Shown here: positions 1 to 6,978 of the stretch, piece after piece
Layout of the letters: every line of letters begins with the position of its first letter
How positions within the stretch are numbered: position 1 is the first letter of the stretch
DNA from: VRUE01 sp963747765
GTDB taxonomy: Bacteria > Actinomycetota > Thermoleophilia > Solirubrobacterales > 70-9
Direction: 5' to 3'
Assembly (NCBI GenBank): GCA_963747765.1
Contig: CAVVGH010000006.1
Span: 186,001-250,000, forward strand
DNA length: 64,000 nt
Translations under genes and position numbers: made by a program
Notes under the pieces: generated by a model
What the model saw: the letters and a program-made list of their open reading frames with translations, nothing else
What the model was told of the DNA's origin: nothing
The model's database searches: none

Positions 1-828
1 GATCAACCGCCCCTTGGCGGGCTTTGCGTACTTGAGCCACAGCTTGAAGCTCGATGCCTTGCCGGGCTGCGCCGCGAAGCGCGTGCCGACCGAGGCGCCG
101 TCGGCGGCGCCGGTGAGCGTGCCCGGCTTGGTGCCATTGCAGATGACCGTCGCGATTCCCGCTTCGCCCGCCATCTCAGCCGCCGCCACCTTGCTTCGCA
201 TCCCGCCGGACCCGAAGGTGGACGTACGGTCGCCGATATCCATCGCCTTGAGTGCGGAGAAGTCGCTCACCTGGGTCACCAGCTCCGCCCCGGCGTCGAC
301 CCTCGGGTCCTCGCGATGCAGACCGTCGACGTCTGACAGCAGGACCAGTAGGCGCGCGTCGAGCAGGATCGCGACCTGAGCGGCAAGGAAGTCGTTGTCG
401 CCGAAGGTGATCTCGTCGGTTGCCGTGGTGTCGTTCTCGTTGACCACCGGCACCACGCGCCAGTCGACCAGCCGCCTCAGCGTCTGGCGGGCGTTCAGGT
501 AGTTGGTGCGGGCCGCGATGTCGGCAGCCGTCAGCAGCACCTGCGCGGATCGTGTGCCGCACCTTGCCAGCCGCTGCTCGTAGGCCTGGAAGAGATCGCC
601 CTGCCCCACGGCGGAGGCGGCCTGCAATTCGTCCATCGCGCGCGGCCGGGTGCCCAGCCCCAGCAGACGCATTCCCCGCGCAATGGCCCCCGAGGTGACC
701 ATGACCACGCGCTCGCCGTCCTGCTCCAGGGCCGCAACCTGCATGCAGACCAAGTCGAGAACGTCTTCGCGCAACTCGCCGTCGTCGCCGGCGACGATCG
801 AAGAGCCCAGCTTGACGATCAAGGTCAT
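1..828 (-). CDS. proB: Glutamate 5-kinase (3' end outside window)
   Basis: Glutamate 5-kinase phosphorylates glutamate with ATP as the first step of proline synthesis in the cytoplasm. The reading frame starts at an ATG (826-828, minus strand) and stays open for 276 codons to the window edge. It begins MTLIVKLGSSIVAG, the amino-acid-kinase nucleotide loop, and contains VMVTSGAIARGM, NARQTLRRL, VNENDTTATDEITFGDND and DVDGLHREDP, all standard for this family. The window ends around where a C-terminal PUA domain would begin, so its presence cannot be judged. It lies downstream of obgE on the same strand, a common actinobacterial order, but about 770 bp of repeat-rich DNA separates the two, so it may have its own promoter. 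Confidence 0.93.
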   Translation of the reverse strand, partial: MTLIVKLGSSIVAGDDGELREDVLDLVCMQVAALEQDGERVVMVTSGAIARGMRLLGLGTRPRAMDELQAASAVGQGDLFQAYEQRLARCGTRSAQVLLTAADIAARTNYLNARQTLRRLVDWRVVPVVNENDTTATDEITFGDNDFLAAQVAILLDARLLVLLSDVDGLHREDPRVDAGAELVTQVSDFSALKAMDIGDRTSTFGSGGMRSKVAAAEMAGEAGIATVICNGTKPGTLTGAADGASVGTRFAAQPGKASSFKLWLKYAKPAKGRLI

Positions 829-833
829 AGCCG

Positions 834-943
834 CAGAAGTGTATGAGCGCGCGGGCGATGGGATGGCGGCCGGGGCCGATCTTCTCCACAGAAGCGTATG
901 AGCGCCCGGGCAATGGGATGGCCGGCGGCGCCGATCTTCTCGA
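834..943. repeat. 55-bp imperfect tandem duplication upstream of proB
   Basis: Two adjacent 55-bp units (834-888 and 889-943) share GTATGAGCGC, GGGATGG and GCCGATCTTCTC blocks. The period is not a multiple of three, so it is unlikely to be coding. It sits a few bases upstream of the proB start and would fall in the proB 5' leader or promoter. Confidence 0.7.
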
Positions 944-1265
944 AAGACCCAGCCCTAGATGGGTATCCGGCTGCCTCGGGGCCGCACGTCACCACACGCC
1001 GCTCCGGCCACACCGCTCAGCGCCGGCCGGCCCATCACTCGCCCACGGTCCCGTCTCTCTTGTCGCTGGGCTCGAAATCCTCAAGCCCCCTGGCTCGCTC
1101 ACGAGGAGCGCGGAGATGGCCCCGGGTCGCAAGCGAACATCTCGATGATTGATCCTCGAAATTCCTGGATGAGGCATTCGAAATGGGCCTGGTGGACCCG
1201 AGACGAACATCTTGTCGATCGATGAGCGGAGGAACAGCCCGTCCCTTTGACGATCGATGAGAGAA

Positions 1266-1326
1266 ACAGCCTCCCCCTGTTTGCCCTCCTACTTGCAGGT
1301 GTGGAAGGCAAACAGGGGGAGGCTGT
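1266..1326. repeat. Module C hairpin of copy I
   Basis: A 24-bp stem with one mismatch (arms ACAGCCTCCCCCTGTTTGCC and its complement) around a loop containing TACTTGCAGG. The same stem and loop recur in copies II and III and, decayed, near 20018 and 49643. Confidence 0.85.
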
Positions 1327-1434
1327 GTAGGCCCCGGGCGGTCAGGGGCTTTGGGGAACCGTTCCAGAGGACGAGGGGCTGCGGCGGAGCAGTTACGCGA
1401 GGGCCGAAGAAGGCAGGATCGAGGCGGATACGAA

Positions 1435-1551
1435 CTCCGTTCGCTGTTTGTGTCGCTGGGCGGTACAAATGACGAACGGAGCGACTGGGGCGGCCGGGTC
1501 GTAACTCCGTTCGCTGTTTGTGTCGCTGGGCGGTACAAATGACGAACGGAG
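1435..1551. repeat. Twin 47-bp palindromes of copy I
   Basis: Units at 1435-1481 and 1505-1551 start CTCCGTTCG and end CGAACGGAG, with inner TTTGT/ACAAA arms. They are identical to each other over 47 bp and start 70 bp apart. Confidence 0.9.
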
Positions 1552-1600
1552 CGGCTGGGGCGGCGTGAGCGATGGGGATATGCGGGTACGCACTACTCAT

Positions 1601-2920
1601 CTACGGGTGGAACTCGAACTCATGCTCGCCAACCCGCACGCCGTCCCCCGGCTCGAAGCCGGCGTTTCGGAGGGCGGCGACGACACCGATCTCGTGCAGA
1701 CGGCTCTCCAGGTAGGCGAGCGCTTCCTCGTTGGAGAGATCGTGGCGCTCGAAGAGCAATTCGACGCCGCGGCCGGAGATCCGGAATGCGCCGCCCTCCT
1801 CTCGCTCGATCGAGTAACCGCCCTCGCCAACCGGGCGGTAGACGCGGTACTCGGCCTCGAAATCACCGCGCCCCCCTCCGCGCTCGTCGCTCGCTGTCCG
1901 CTGCGCGCCGTCGTGGCTGGCCCCAGCCACCCCCTCCGGGAGCTCGGCGAGGATTCGACCGCGCAGCTCCTCGAGTCCGTCGCCCGTCGCGGCGGACACC
2001 GCGAGCACGCCGAGCACGCGATCGCCGAGCCGCCGCCGCCATTCGCCTACGGCCTCCTCGACCTGCTCCGCGGTGAGCAGGTCCCGCTTGGAAAGCACGA
2101 TCAGCTCCGGGAGTAGATCGAGCCCCGCGCCGTAGGAGGAAAGCTCCTCGCGAACGGCCTCGAAGTTGGCCACCGGCTCGCTCTGCAGGGGCGCCAGGTC
2201 GACGAGGTGGATCAACATCGAGCACCGCTCGACGTGAGCCAGGAACTCATGGCCAAGCCCAGCCCCTTCCGCTGCTCCCTCGATCAGCCCTGGGATGTCG
2301 GCCAGCACGACCTGACGATCGTCCGCGTCAAGGGTCCCAAGCACAGGCGACACCGTCGTGAACGGATAGTTGGCGACCTTGGGATCGGCCCTGGTCAGAC
2401 GGGCCAGAAGCGAGGACTTGCCGGCATTCGGCAGGCCGATCAGCCCGGCATCCGCCAGCAGCTTCAGGCGCACCTCGATCCAGCCGGACTCCCCCGCCGT
2501 CCCCTTCTCGGCGAAGCGCGGCGCCTGCCGCGTCGATGTCGCGAAGCGCTTGTTGCCGCGCCCGCCGCGCCCGCCGCGGGCCACGATGGCCCGCTGGCCA
2601 ACCTCGACCAGGTCGACCAGGCTGCCGTCCACCGCCTCCGCCTGCGTGCCCGCCGGCACCGTGATCAGTCGATCCTCGCCCCTCGCGCCGTGGCGGTTGG
2701 AGCCTTCTCCGTGTCGCCCGCGACCGGCCCTGAAGTGCTTGCTGCCGCGCAGGGCGCCCAGATCACGCCGCGATGCATCGCAGACGAGGACCACGTCGCC
2801 CCCATGGCCGCCGTCGCCGCCGTCCGGGCCGCCGCGCGGCACATGCGCCTCGCGGCGAAAGCTCACACACCCCTTGCCACCGGCGCCGCCCTCGACCCAG
2901 ATCTTCGCCCTGTCATCCAT
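1601..2920 (-). CDS. obgE: GTPase Obg (CgtA family)
   Basis: Obg is an essential GTPase that binds the 50S ribosomal subunit and links ribosome maturation to stress signalling. The 439-residue protein has the glycine-rich Obg domain (about residues 1-157, with GGPDGGDGGHGGDV and GGRGGRGN), the G domain with GLPNAGKSS (162-170), DIPGLIEGA (G3, about 208) and SKRD (G4), and a C-terminal OCT domain (about 350-430, FRISGRGVELLFERHDL). The length is normal for Gram-positive Obg. The ATG is preceded by no strong Shine-Dalgarno site. It is downstream of rpmA in the usual rplU-rpmA-obgE order; a nested hairpin fills the gap between them. Confidence 0.97.
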   Translation of the reverse strand: MDDRAKIWVEGGAGGKGCVSFRREAHVPRGGPDGGDGGHGGDVVLVCDASRRDLGALRGSKHFRAGRGRHGEGSNRHGARGEDRLITVPAGTQAEAVDGSLVDLVEVGQRAIVARGGRGGRGNKRFATSTRQAPRFAEKGTAGESGWIEVRLKLLADAGLIGLPNAGKSSLLARLTRADPKVANYPFTTVSPVLGTLDADDRQVVLADIPGLIEGAAEGAGLGHEFLAHVERCSMLIHLVDLAPLQSEPVANFEAVREELSSYGAGLDLLPELIVLSKRDLLTAEQVEEAVGEWRRRLGDRVLGVLAVSAATGDGLEELRGRILAELPEGVAGASHDGAQRTASDERGGGRGDFEAEYRVYRPVGEGGYSIEREEGGAFRISGRGVELLFERHDLSNEEALAYLESRLHEIGVVAALRNAGFEPGDGVRVGEHEFEFHP

Positions 2921-2969
2921 CAGCTACGAGAGGGTAGCCCCACCATCTCGCTCCAGCGACGGCTTGGGA

Positions 2970-3093
2970 GGAAGGGGGTGGGGTGCCACTCCCGCGCAGC
3001 GGCGTCCTGTTTTTCGCCCAGGTACCGCTGCGGACAGCCACGGGCCAGCAGGCGAAAAACCCAGCGAGCGGGTGGGGTACCCCACCCCCTTCC
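2970..3093. promoter_or_regulatory. Nested double hairpin in rpmA-obgE gap
   Basis: Outer arms 2970-2984 and 3079-3093 are a perfect 15-bp inverted repeat (GGAAGGGGGTGGGGT). Inner arms 3009-3018 and 3051-3060 are perfect over 10 bp (GTTTTTCGCC) around a 32-nt loop. A competing 14-bp palindrome, GTGGGGTACCCCAC (3072-3085), uses part of the outer right arm, so two mutually exclusive folds are possible. The block starts 5 bp after the rpmA stop and ends 50 bp before the obgE start, so it would lie in the shared mRNA. The same architecture occurs at 14723-14842. Confidence 0.7.
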
Positions 3094-3097
3094 CTAC

Positions 3098-3352
3098 TCA
3101 GGAGTCCTGGAGGACCGAGATGGTGCGGCCGCGACGCGAGGGCTTGAAGTCGACGATCCCGGCCCGCGTCGCGAAGATCGTGTGGTCACGGCCAAGGCCG
3201 GTGCCGTCTCCGGGGCGGAAGCGGGTGCCCCGCTGGCGGACGATGATCTCGCCCCCAGCGACCTTCTGACCCGCAAAGACCTTGACCCCGAGCATCTTCG
3301 GGTTGGAGTCGCGTCCGTTGCGGCTTGAGCCAAGTCCTTTCTTATGAGCCAT
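3098..3352 (-). CDS. rpmA: 50S ribosomal protein L27
   Basis: L27 lies at the peptidyl-transferase centre of the large ribosomal subunit. The 84-residue sequence begins MAHKKGLGSSRNGRDS and contains VFAGQKVAGGEIIVRQRGT, which are family signatures. There is no cleavable N-terminal extension of the Firmicutes type. Its start overlaps the 3' end of rplU by 11 bp, so the two are probably translationally coupled. Confidence 0.98.
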   Translation of the reverse strand: MAHKKGLGSSRNGRDSNPKMLGVKVFAGQKVAGGEIIVRQRGTRFRPGDGTGLGRDHTIFATRAGIVDFKPSRRGRTISVLQDS

Positions 3353-3863
3353 CGTCAGCCTTCTTCTTGGCGGCGGGTTTTTTCGCAGCAGTCTTTTTAG
3401 CAGCCGGTTTGGCTTTCGGCTTCGCTTTGGCTTTCGGTGCCGCCCTTTTCCCCTCGGCCTTCTTGGCCGGAGCTTTTTTCGAGGCTTTCGCCTTTTTCGC
3501 CGCCGGCTCTTTCGCTTTCGGCTCGGCCTTTGGCGCGCTGGCCGCTTTGTGGCCCATCTTCAACTCGGTCACCTCGAGCCTCGTCAGCTCCGAACGGTGG
3601 CCGGCGCGACGCCGGTAGCCCTTCTTCGGCTTGTATTTGAAGACCTTGACCTTCGGGCCGCGCAGATGCTCGGAGACCGTCGCCTCGACCTGCACCTTCT
3701 CCAGCTCCTTCGGCGCCGCCACGAGCTCCGTGTCCCGGAACGCCACGGCGCGCAGGGAAACCTTGTCGCCCTGTTTTGCGGTCAGTCGATCGACGAGCAA
3801 CGAAGTGCCCTTCTCGACCTTGTACTGCTTTCCACCGCTCTCTATGACTGCGTAAGTGCTCAT
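3342..3863 (-). CDS. rplU: 50S ribosomal protein L21 with Lys/Ala-rich tail
   Basis: L21 binds 23S rRNA in the large subunit. Residues 1-102 are a normal L21 (MSTYAVIESGGKQYKVEKG, then FKYKPKKGYRRRAGHR). About 70 further residues follow, made of lysine, alanine and proline (KKAPAKK, KAKPKAKPAAKK), resembling histone-H1-like tails; standard L21 is about 100 residues. The tail codons overlap the rpmA start, so the extension is in frame and not an artefact of a lost stop. The tail probably adds disordered nucleic-acid-binding capacity; that is inference. Confidence 0.96.
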   Translation of the reverse strand: MSTYAVIESGGKQYKVEKGTSLLVDRLTAKQGDKVSLRAVAFRDTELVAAPKELEKVQVEATVSEHLRGPKVKVFKYKPKKGYRRRAGHRSELTRLEVTELKMGHKAASAPKAEPKAKEPAAKKAKASKKAPAKKAEGKRAAPKAKAKPKAKPAAKKTAAKKPAAKKKADDGS

Positions 3864-3880
3864 TCGTCCTTGTCGGAACG

Positions 3881-5734
3881 CTACCGGCCCTGACCGCCCC
3901 TGCGGCCACGACGGCTACTGCGCGAGTCGGCGGATTCTAGAGCCTCCGGCTGAGAGGCGTCCCCATCGTCTCCAGCGACGTCCCTGCCCGCCCCATCGCC
4001 GCCGCCCGCGGTGGCGTCGCTGCCGCCGGCATCGTCGAGCAGCGAGGCAACCGCCTCCGACCGCCCGACCCGCTCGATGCGCACCATCTTGCGCTTGCCG
4101 ACCAGCGGCCCGCCAGCGGCGATGCTGACGATGTAGGAGTCGATGCGGGCAATCGCGTCGTCGGCGTTGTACATGTGCGGCTCCTCGATCTTGACCAGCA
4201 CCTCCTCGCCGACCTTGAAGGGAAGGGCGCGCTCTTGGATCTCCTCTCGACTGCCCGATTCGACCAGCTCGAAGGTGTCGATCGGGAGCGCTTCGCCGCC
4301 CTCGAAGTGGAACTCCTTCCCGGTCTCGGCCTCCAGCTCGGCGAGCCCGCTGTCGGGCTCGATCAGCTCCGTCGCGACCTTTGGGTTGACGCGCAGCAGA
4401 AATGCGTCGCCATTGCCCTCGGCGAAGTCGCGCATCTTCCGCAACCCCTCCAGCGCCACCGTCTCAGCGGAGAGCACAACGCCCTCGCCGTTGCATGTCG
4501 GGCAGGGAGCGGTGAGGATCTCGCGCACGCCGTCGGTGATGTTCTGACGGGTCATCTCGACCAGCCCAAGGGGCGAAACCTCGACCACGTAGCTCTTCGA
4601 CTTGTCCGCGTCCAGCGCTTTGCGCAGGGTTTTCAGCACCTTCTCGCGGTTTTTGGCGCGGGCCATGTCGATGAAGTCGATAACGATGATGCCGCCGATG
4701 TCGCGCAGGCGCAGCTGGCGCACAACCTCCTCGGCAGCCTCGGTGTTGACGCGTGTGATCGTCTCCTCGAGTCCTCCTTTGCCCCGGCCCGTGAAGCTGC
4801 CGCTGTTGACGTCGATCACCGTCAACGCCTCGGCGTAGTCGATGATCAGGTAGCCCCCCGACGGCAGGTCGACGCGCTTGTCCAGCGTCGACTCGATCTC
4901 CCTGTCGATCGCCCATTTCTCGAGCAGCGGCTTTTTGCCTTTGTAGAGCTCGACCTTCTCGACCAGCTCCGGAGCGGTGCGCTGGAAGAAGCCGGTGACC
5001 CGCTCGAACTGCCGATCGGAATCGATTACGGCCTTCTCGAACTCGATCAGGAAGACGTCGCGCAGGACCCGAACGGGCAGGTCGGCCTCCTGGAAGACCA
5101 GGCCCGGGGCCTTGGTCTGCTCTATGCGACGGTCCAGCACCTCGTTCAGCCGGTGCAGGTAGCCGATCTCCCGTACGAAGTCCGATTTGCGGGCGCCGTG
5201 GGCGGCGGTCCGGACGATCAGCCCACCGGGGCCGTCGTAGGTCCGGTCGACCATCTTGCGCAGCCGATCGCGCTCCGATTTCGAGAGCCGCCGGCTGACG
5301 CCGACGCCGCTCCCCTGTGGCGCATATACGAGGTAGCGGCCGGCGATCGAGATGTTCATCGACAGCCGCGCGCCCTTCGACTTCAGCGGGTCCTTGACGA
5401 CCTGGACGACGATCTCCTGACCCGACTTGATCAGCTCGCTGATGCGGCGGCCGCTGCCGCGACCGCGCTTCGGGGCCTGTTCGCCGTTCGGCAGGACGAT
5501 CTCGTCGACGTGGAGGAACCCGTTGCGCTCGAGGCCGATGTCCACGAAGGCGGCCTCCATGCCGGGCAGGACGTTGTCGACCCTGCCTTTGTAGATGTTG
5601 CCGACGATCGACCGACGGCCGCGGCGCTCTATGTACAGCTCCGCGACGGTCTGTTTGCCGCCTTTGGTCTTTGTCTCGAGCACGGCCACGCGGGTCTCGC
5701 CGCGATCGGCCGACACCAGGATTGTTTTCTTCAT
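3881..5734 (-). CDS. rng: Ribonuclease E/G family endoribonuclease
   Basis: This single-strand-specific endoribonuclease matures rRNA and starts mRNA decay. The 617-residue protein has an S1 RNA-binding domain (about 40-120, IVGNIYKGRVDNVLPGMEAA), the catalytic DNase-I-like region with metal-binding Asp in VIDVNSGS (D308) and VIDFIDM (D353), and the zinc-link CPTC (C411, C414). A TRAM-like segment and an Arg/Gly-rich tail (SSRRGRRGGQGR) end the protein. It lacks the long acidic extensions of streptomycete RNase E, so RNase G-like is the safer name. It sits directly upstream of rplU (17 bp apart), the typical actinobacterial order. Confidence 0.94.
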   Translation of the reverse strand: MKKTILVSADRGETRVAVLETKTKGGKQTVAELYIERRGRRSIVGNIYKGRVDNVLPGMEAAFVDIGLERNGFLHVDEIVLPNGEQAPKRGRGSGRRISELIKSGQEIVVQVVKDPLKSKGARLSMNISIAGRYLVYAPQGSGVGVSRRLSKSERDRLRKMVDRTYDGPGGLIVRTAAHGARKSDFVREIGYLHRLNEVLDRRIEQTKAPGLVFQEADLPVRVLRDVFLIEFEKAVIDSDRQFERVTGFFQRTAPELVEKVELYKGKKPLLEKWAIDREIESTLDKRVDLPSGGYLIIDYAEALTVIDVNSGSFTGRGKGGLEETITRVNTEAAEEVVRQLRLRDIGGIIVIDFIDMARAKNREKVLKTLRKALDADKSKSYVVEVSPLGLVEMTRQNITDGVREILTAPCPTCNGEGVVLSAETVALEGLRKMRDFAEGNGDAFLLRVNPKVATELIEPDSGLAELEAETGKEFHFEGGEALPIDTFELVESGSREEIQERALPFKVGEEVLVKIEEPHMYNADDAIARIDSYIVSIAAGGPLVGKRKMVRIERVGRSEAVASLLDDAGGSDATAGGGDGAGRDVAGDDGDASQPEALESADSRSSRRGRRGGQGR

Positions 5735-5781
5735 AGATTCAGCTCAGTTCGAGTAGGTACGCATCGCCGGCTTGCCGGAGC

Positions 5782-6978
5782 TCACCAGGCGAACCTGCCC
5801 TTCTGGCTGAGTCGCGCTTGCATGTGGATGCTCTGAAGCACTCCCACCGCTAGAAACGTCGCGAGCACGGAGGAACCCCCGTAGCTCAGCAGCGGTAAGG
5901 GGATTCCGGTGATCGGCATGATCCCCAGATTCATCCCCACGTTGACGAGGACCTGGAAGAGCAGCATCGCTGCGATGCCGCCCGCCACGAGGGTCCCATA
6001 CGAGTTCTTCGAAAGCGTCACAATCCGCAGCGCCCGCCAGACAAGCAGGGCGTAGAGGGATAGGACTAGCGCGGCCCCCATGAATCCATAGCGCTCACCG
6101 ATCACCGCAAAGATGAAGTCGGTGTGCCGCTCCGGGACGAAGTCGAGCCGCGTTTGGGTGGCCCGATCGCCACGGCCGGTTCCCTGTCCGGAGCCGATCG
6201 CGATCATGGCCTGGTTCTGCTGGTAGCCCGCGTCGCTGGGGTCCGCGCTGGGATGCAGGAAAGAGGTCAACCTCTGTTCCTGGTAGCCCTTCAAAACTGG
6301 CGTCCCAACTGCTGGGGCGACCACGAGGACCAATGCCACAAGGGCAACGAGAGCAGTGCCGATCACCGCGAAGTGCGTCCAGCGGACGCCCCCCACGTAC
6401 ATCACGGCCAGTGTGATGGACCCGTACACCAGAGCGGTGCCGAGGTCCGGCTGCAGGAAAACGAGTGCAGCGGGGGCAAAGCCCAGGCACAGGTAGCGCA
6501 CCGTGCGCTGCCGGGCCGAGCCTCGCCGGGCGCCATCGATGACAAACCCGGCAAGCGCGAGCGCAAGCAGGAGCTTGCCGATCTCCGATGGCTGAAAGCT
6601 GAAGAAGGGCAGTTCGAAGGCGCGGCGCGATCCGCGCGCCGCAACGCCGAACACGAAGACCAGCGACACGCTCACGCAGAGAAACGTATAGATCCCCACC
6701 CGCAGCTCTCGGAAGCGCGAGTAGTCGACGCGCGCGAGCAGGTACATGCCGGCCAGGCCCAGCAGCGCGTAGGTGACCTGCCGGTCGACGAAATAGTGAG
6801 GGTTGCCGGGCACATCGTGCAGGGTCGCCTGTCCCAGCGTGAAGACGCCAAAGGCCACCAGAGCGAGCGCGGAGAGCCCTAGCGCGGCGTCCATGTAGGG
6901 GAGGCCGAGGCGCTCGGCGATCCCCGGTCGCACGGCGAATGGCTCGGGACGTGCCCGGCGGGTGCGGGTCGCGTACAT
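5782..6978 (-). CDS. rodA: SEDS peptidoglycan glycosyltransferase RodA
   Basis: RodA polymerises lipid II glycan strands for side-wall growth, working with a class B penicillin-binding protein. The 398-residue protein has about ten membrane segments and the SEDS signatures FQPSEIGKLLLALALAG, QPDLGTALVY, RLTSFLHP and GIPLPLLSYGGSS. The frame is open further upstream but that part overlaps mrdA and is not conserved. The ATG at 6976-6978 shares one base with the mrdA stop, indicating translational coupling to its cognate transpeptidase. Confidence 0.96.
   Translation of the reverse strand: MYATRTRRARPEPFAVRPGIAERLGLPYMDAALGLSALALVAFGVFTLGQATLHDVPGNPHYFVDRQVTYALLGLAGMYLLARVDYSRFRELRVGIYTFLCVSVSLVFVFGVAARGSRRAFELPFFSFQPSEIGKLLLALALAGFVIDGARRGSARQRTVRYLCLGFAPAALVFLQPDLGTALVYGSITLAVMYVGGVRWTHFAVIGTALVALVALVLVVAPAVGTPVLKGYQEQRLTSFLHPSADPSDAGYQQNQAMIAIGSGQGTGRGDRATQTRLDFVPERHTDFIFAVIGERYGFMGAALVLSLYALLVWRALRIVTLSKNSYGTLVAGGIAAMLLFQVLVNVGMNLGIMPITGIPLPLLSYGGSSVLATFLAVGVLQSIHMQARLSQKGRFAW

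Larger units (their letters stand above)
990..1551 (-). repeat. Composite intergenic repeat, copy I (full length)
   Basis: Read on the minus strand this 560-bp block has five modules. E is two 47-bp palindromes (1551-1435). D is a GC-rich linker (about 1434-1330). C is a long hairpin (1326-1266). B is a stretch with ATCGATCG-type and GACGAACAT motifs (about 1265-1140). A is the block containing GAGCCAGGGGGCTTGAGG (about 1135-990). The same modules recur at 30216-30625 (E-D-C-B) and 56065-56530 (E-D'-C-B-A). No plausible protein is encoded: the frames carry only repeat-derived peptides shared between copies. The block begins 49 bp after the obgE stop and is oriented with obgE transcription. 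Nothing else is visible in the 829-1600 gap apart from the 55-bp duplication. Confidence 0.85.

Noticed and set aside
1257..1600. Several 60-100-codon ORFs in repeat copy I
   Set aside because: The same peptides recur in the other repeat copies in different frames and orientations, so they derive from palindromes rather than genes.
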